This document shows positions 60,480 through 64,000 of a DNA stretch of 64,000 bases, piece by piece; the first letter of the stretch is position 1; every line of letters begins with the position of its first letter. The stretch spans positions 87,316-151,315 of the forward strand of contig CAUYUJ010015696.1 of NCBI GenBank assembly GCA_963575745.1. The letters run 5' to 3'. Origin of the DNA: Prorocentrum cordatum (lineage: Eukaryota > Sar > Dinophyceae > Prorocentrales > Prorocentraceae). The notes under the pieces are model-generated. The model was given only the letters and a program-made list of their open reading frames with translations, did not search any database and had not been told where the DNA came from. The position numbers and the translations under genes are program-made.

Positions 60480-60530
60480 GACCTCCTCCTCCTCCTCCTC
60501 CTCCTCCTCCTCCTCCTCCTCCCTGGTCCT
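60480..60530. repeat. CTC microsatellite
   Basis: About 13 CTC units followed by CTGGTCCTCCTCCTCC. Confidence 0.9.
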
Positions 60531-61989
60531 CCTCCTCCTCCGCTTCCCGAATCGCCTGGAACGTCCCTGCCCGACGGAATCCGCGAGGCATGGAGTCTAA
60601 GACTTCACCATGAGGGGGTCATTCCCGAAGTTGTCCAAGTAGTCCTGGTGCGCGGGCGAAGGGAGAGGGTCCGATAAACCAGGCCTCTGTGCCCAAACCG
60701 GCGGAAAAACAGCGTGCACGCCACCACCCCCCCCCTCCAGACGGCGTCGATACTGGCATGCAAGATTGCCCAACGCGGGCGACCTAAACGTCGAGTTGGC
60801 GAATCGAGAACAGGCTCGACTCGGGCATCGAATCCGCACGCATCGGTAGGGAACTGGCCGCAAAATCGGATCGGCAGACATCGGCATTGCCGATTCGGAA
60901 ACCAACTGGACAAACGTTGGATCGTCATCGGAAACGGAAGACATGGACAGCGAGAGAAGCGAGAGAGGGTGCCTCCCACCTCGAGCCCCCCGACGACCTC
61001 CTGAATACGGCCCCCATTGCCCCTGGACGCCCTCAATGCTTCTTGGGGCTCCCGCGGGGCCTCCTCCAGGCCCGCCCCGCGTGCAAGCCGATCAGCCTGA
61101 CCCTGGTGGTTCCGGTGTTAGGCCGATCGGTCTGCAAATGCACAGTGCCCGTCGGTCGGAAGAGGTGGGCAGAAACATGAAGAAGGAAGGCGTTAGAAGT
61201 AGACTGGGCTTCCGCGCACCCCCTGAAGGAGGAGGGAATAGGAACACCACTCGACTCTTGAAGTAGGAAGGCGGCCAAAGTAAGGAATGAGGTGCGGTAA
61301 TTGACTCAAGACGTGGACGATGTTTGCTGTCATGCGCGGCCCACCGCTCTGCTTTGATGGGGTGTGGCCTCGGTGATAAGCGCCATCCGCGCTGCAAGAT
61401 TTAGAGCCGAAGTTGCGATGGAATGGCCTGAAGTAGGAAGGCGCTTGAAATAGATACCAAACATGCGACGTCCTGATTTTTTCAATACGGGATCCCTGGA
61501 AGTCCCGACCCCTTCCCCGGGACCGGTCCTTCATCCTGAGTCGTTTATTGACGGCCCCGAGGCCCGGCGAGGGCTCCCCGAGGCCGAAAGGTGGCAAAAC
61601 CTCTCGTCCTGATTCTCTTTTACGACGCAATCATGCCTGGGGATCTGTGAACCTAGAAGTACCTTCGGGAGCGGCAAAGAGGGGGGTGTCCAAGAGGGGG
61701 GGGTGCAAATCATGACTGGCGGCATGTGCGCGGCCCAGCGGGGGGGCCAGGGACGTAATGAAATAAGAAGAGGCGCCACGAAATCTGGGGAAATATCATG
61801 GCTCCCGCCATGATATCCACCCCCCCCTAGTCATCACCCCCCCTCTTTTCCGCCCCCGATACCTGCTTCCCACGCACACCTGCACGAGCCGAGCGGGCCC
61901 GCCTGGCCGAGGAGCACAGCGGGCTCGGCCGGGCCGGGTCGCGCGAGGAAGCGGGGCCCAGCCAGGCCGGACGACGCGCAGAGGGATCC
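60531..61989. other. No gene firmly recognised
   Basis: Non-repetitive. A minus frame ending at 60597 finishes SDPLPSPAHQDYLDNFGNDPLMVKS, which looks like a protein C-terminus and could be a terminal exon, but I see no family and no upstream exon. GGAGCACACC and GAAGTAGGAAGGCG words repeat at 61258 and 61430. Confidence 0.3.
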
Positions 61990-62119
61990 GCCATCGCTCG
62001 GACGTCCAGTCCCCACGCACTGGCTGGGCTTCGTGCGTGCATTGGTGCCCCGCACGGTGGCCCAAAAGGCTCCTCGATGGCCCCCGCCGAGAAAGCAGTG
62101 CGCACGCCCGAGCGGCGCC
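61990..62119. mobile_element. GCCATCGCTCGG MITE-like element, second complete copy
   Basis: 130 bp, from GCCATCGCTCGGACGT to GCACGCCCGAGCGGCGCC. Terminal repeats pair with a few mismatches. The interior shares GTGCATTGGTGCC and GCTCCTCGATGGCCCC with 12881-13004 at lower identity. Confidence 0.65.
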
Positions 62120-62397
62120 AGGCCGATGGATAGCCCCGAGGCGCGGCACACGGCGAGTGCAAGTCCAGGACGAAGGGGTCGGGCGAGCAGCAGATCGCCA
62201 ACGGGCCTAGCAACGCCCTGTCACTCGCCCCCCCCGCGCGTTGGAGTGCGGCCTGTGCCAAGAGCCGCCCTCTGACCGTGGCGAGCGGCTTCGGGACCTG
62301 TCCTCCTCATGCCTCTGTCACTGTGCCTGCCAGCGCCCGCCACTGCTCCTGCTCATGGCCCATCCTGCCCTTCCTTCTCGTCACGGTCCTCTGCCGT
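62120..62397. other. No gene recognised
   Basis: GC-rich spacer. Confidence 0.4.
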
Positions 62398-62452
62398 CAT
62401 ATATATATATATATATATATATGTATATGTATATGTATATATGTATAGATAT
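62398..62452. repeat. TA microsatellite
   Basis: About 12 TA units, then TATATG variants. Confidence 0.95.
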
Positions 62453-62569
62453 GTGTAGATCTAACTGCTTTCCTCGTCGCGTACCTGTTCCTACTCCTGG
62501 TCGTTACACCCTGGAATGCTAATCCTCATGCTCCTTGTGCGTGCCATCTCCTCCGCTCATCCTCCCCCT

Positions 62570-62600
62570 CGCCATCATCATGATTATCGTCATCAACACC

Positions 62601-62659
<59 letters not shown>

Positions 62660-63585
62660 CATCCTCATCCTCATCCTCATCCTCATCCTCATCCTCATCC
62701 TCATCATCATCATCATCATCCTCATCAGCATTACCATCATCAGCACCATCATCAACATTTCATCATCAGCATTATCACCATCATCAGCAGCATCATCATA
62801 ATCAGCATCAACATCAACATCAACACCAACATCAACATCAATATCAGCATCATCATCATCATCAGTTTAATCATCATCACCATCATGGTCTGTCATCACC
62901 ATCACCATCACCATCATCAACATCAGCATTATCAGCATAATCATCATCATCATCGTCGGCACCAGCATCATCGCCAGCAGCACCATCACCACCACAAACG
63001 TCATCAGCATCAACATCAGCATCATCGTCATCGTCGTCATCAGCATCATAATCGTAATGATCGGCACCACCATAATCATCATGTCATTATCATCATCATC
63101 ATCGTCATCATCATCACCACCAACACCATCGTCATCATCACCCTCATCCTCCTCATCATTATCATCGTCGCCATCGTCATCAGCATCATCCTCATTATCG
63201 TTATCATCACCAGCATCATCATCATTATAATTCGCACCATCCCCCTCCTCCGCATCATCAGCATCATAATCATCATCGTCATCATCATCATCCTCATCAT
63301 AATCCTCCTCCTCAGCATCTTCAAACTCATCATCATCATCAGCATCATCACCAACATCTTCATCATTAGCATCATCATCATCATCATCATCATCACCGTT
63401 ACCATCACCGTCGCCACCGACATCAATCAGAATCAGCATCATCATCAGCAACAGCATCATCATACTCATCGTGGGCATCAACATCATCATCAGCATCATT
63501 AGCAGCACCAGCATCGTCATTATCATCGGCGTCACCATTAGCATCTACATTATCATCAGCATCATCAGCATCAACATCATCATCA

Positions 63586-63652
<67 letters not shown>

Positions 63653-63830
63653 ACACTAGCATCGTCATCATCATCATCAGCAACATCATCTTCATCATCG
63701 TCGTTATCGTCATCGGCAGCAACATAAGCATCACCAGCATCAGCAACAGAGTCAGCACCGCCATCGACATGGCCATCACCATCACCCTCATCACCCTCAG
63801 CCTCATCAGCGTCAGCATAAACATATTAAT
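62570..63830. repeat. Very long CAT microsatellite with many variants
   Basis: About 1.25 kb of ATC triplets with ACC, AGC, GTC, CTC, AAC and TTA variants in one register; pure runs at 62610-62660 and 63585-63650. Open frames read His-, Ile/Ser- or (minus) Asp/Met-rich. The longest simple repeat of the window. Confidence 0.95.
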
Positions 63831-64000
63831 CATCATTCTTCTTACCTCCTACTCATACATCGCATATCCTACAGCTCGCTTCCTTCCTCCTACCTCCGCT
63901 CTCTACCTTAATCCCCCCTCTTCCCTCTCCGCCTCCCCATTCCTCCCTCGTCCCTTAGACTTCCCTGGAGAAACCACAAGGTACTGATATCGCTACCCCT
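63831..64000. other. Pyrimidine-rich end of window
   Basis: CCTCC and CTTCC words, no gene. Confidence 0.4.

Noticed and set aside
59726-60677. Cys-Val-Arg repeat proteins around the GTGC/GTCT tract
   Set aside because: Translations of simple repeats on both strands, no independent support.
60597-60944. Minus-strand frame ending PAHQDYLDNFGNDPLMVKS as a gene
   Set aside because: The last 25 codons look protein-like but the upstream part is a C-rich/low-complexity shadow. No family or second exon, so left as a note only.
62516-63544. His- and Asp-rich proteins of up to 328 codons
   Set aside because: Translations of the CAT microsatellite in different frames.

Overview
The window looks like nuclear DNA from a dinoflagellate. 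It is GC-rich (I judge about 60%), almost free of ordinary genes, and full of trinucleotide microsatellites, GC-rich 9-12 bp minisatellites, small fold-back elements and decayed retrotransposons. The recognisable proteins have dinoflagellate character: a Mei2-like RRM, LINE polyproteins with a RanBP2-type finger in ORF1 and a Cys-rich C-terminus in ORF2, and a Ty1/copia polyprotein. I cannot fix the species. The high GC would suit Prorocentrum-like or Amphidinium-like genomes better than AT-richer ones, but this is inference. I saw no rRNA, tRNA, spliced-leader gene or CRISPR array.

Every coding segment I can support lies on the minus strand. From high to low coordinates these are: a LINE RNase H fragment (53.5-54.2 kb); a decayed endonuclease-RT LINE (48.5-52.9 kb); a decayed copia-type LTR element (about 37.7-44.9 kb) with gag-like, methyltransferase-like, integrase, RT and RNase H remnants between two diverged LTR-like repeats; a short ORF for a secreted Cys-rich peptide (33.8-34.1 kb); a nearly intact two-ORF LINE (20.05-26.27 kb); a Mei2-like pseudogene (9.2-12.3 kb) split inside its RRM by a LINE fragment; and one terminal exon resembling a family 61 glycosyltransferase (1.8-2.2 kb).

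The best-preserved unit is the 20-26 kb LINE. ORF1 (383 aa) has a zinc finger and coiled coil. ORF2 (1610 aa) has AP-type endonuclease, RT, CCHC finger, RNase H and a Cys-rich tail in one open frame. The ORF1 stop and ORF2 start are 4 bases apart, which suggests termination-reinitiation. The element ends in a poly(A) tract and sits inside a GGA/TCC microsatellite that flanks both ends.

The rest is repeat space: GGA/TCC, GAT/CAT, GTC and GTCGCGCCG arrays; a 3 kb field of CCAAGAGGCCCC-type repeats with a duplicated segment of about 745 bp; a tract of about 300 bp of alternating GC/GT followed by GTCT repeats; and several small inverted-repeat elements, one with a perfect 8 bp target duplication and one with 22 bp perfect terminal inverted repeats. 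Coordinates of repeats and of decayed genes are approximate, read by eye.
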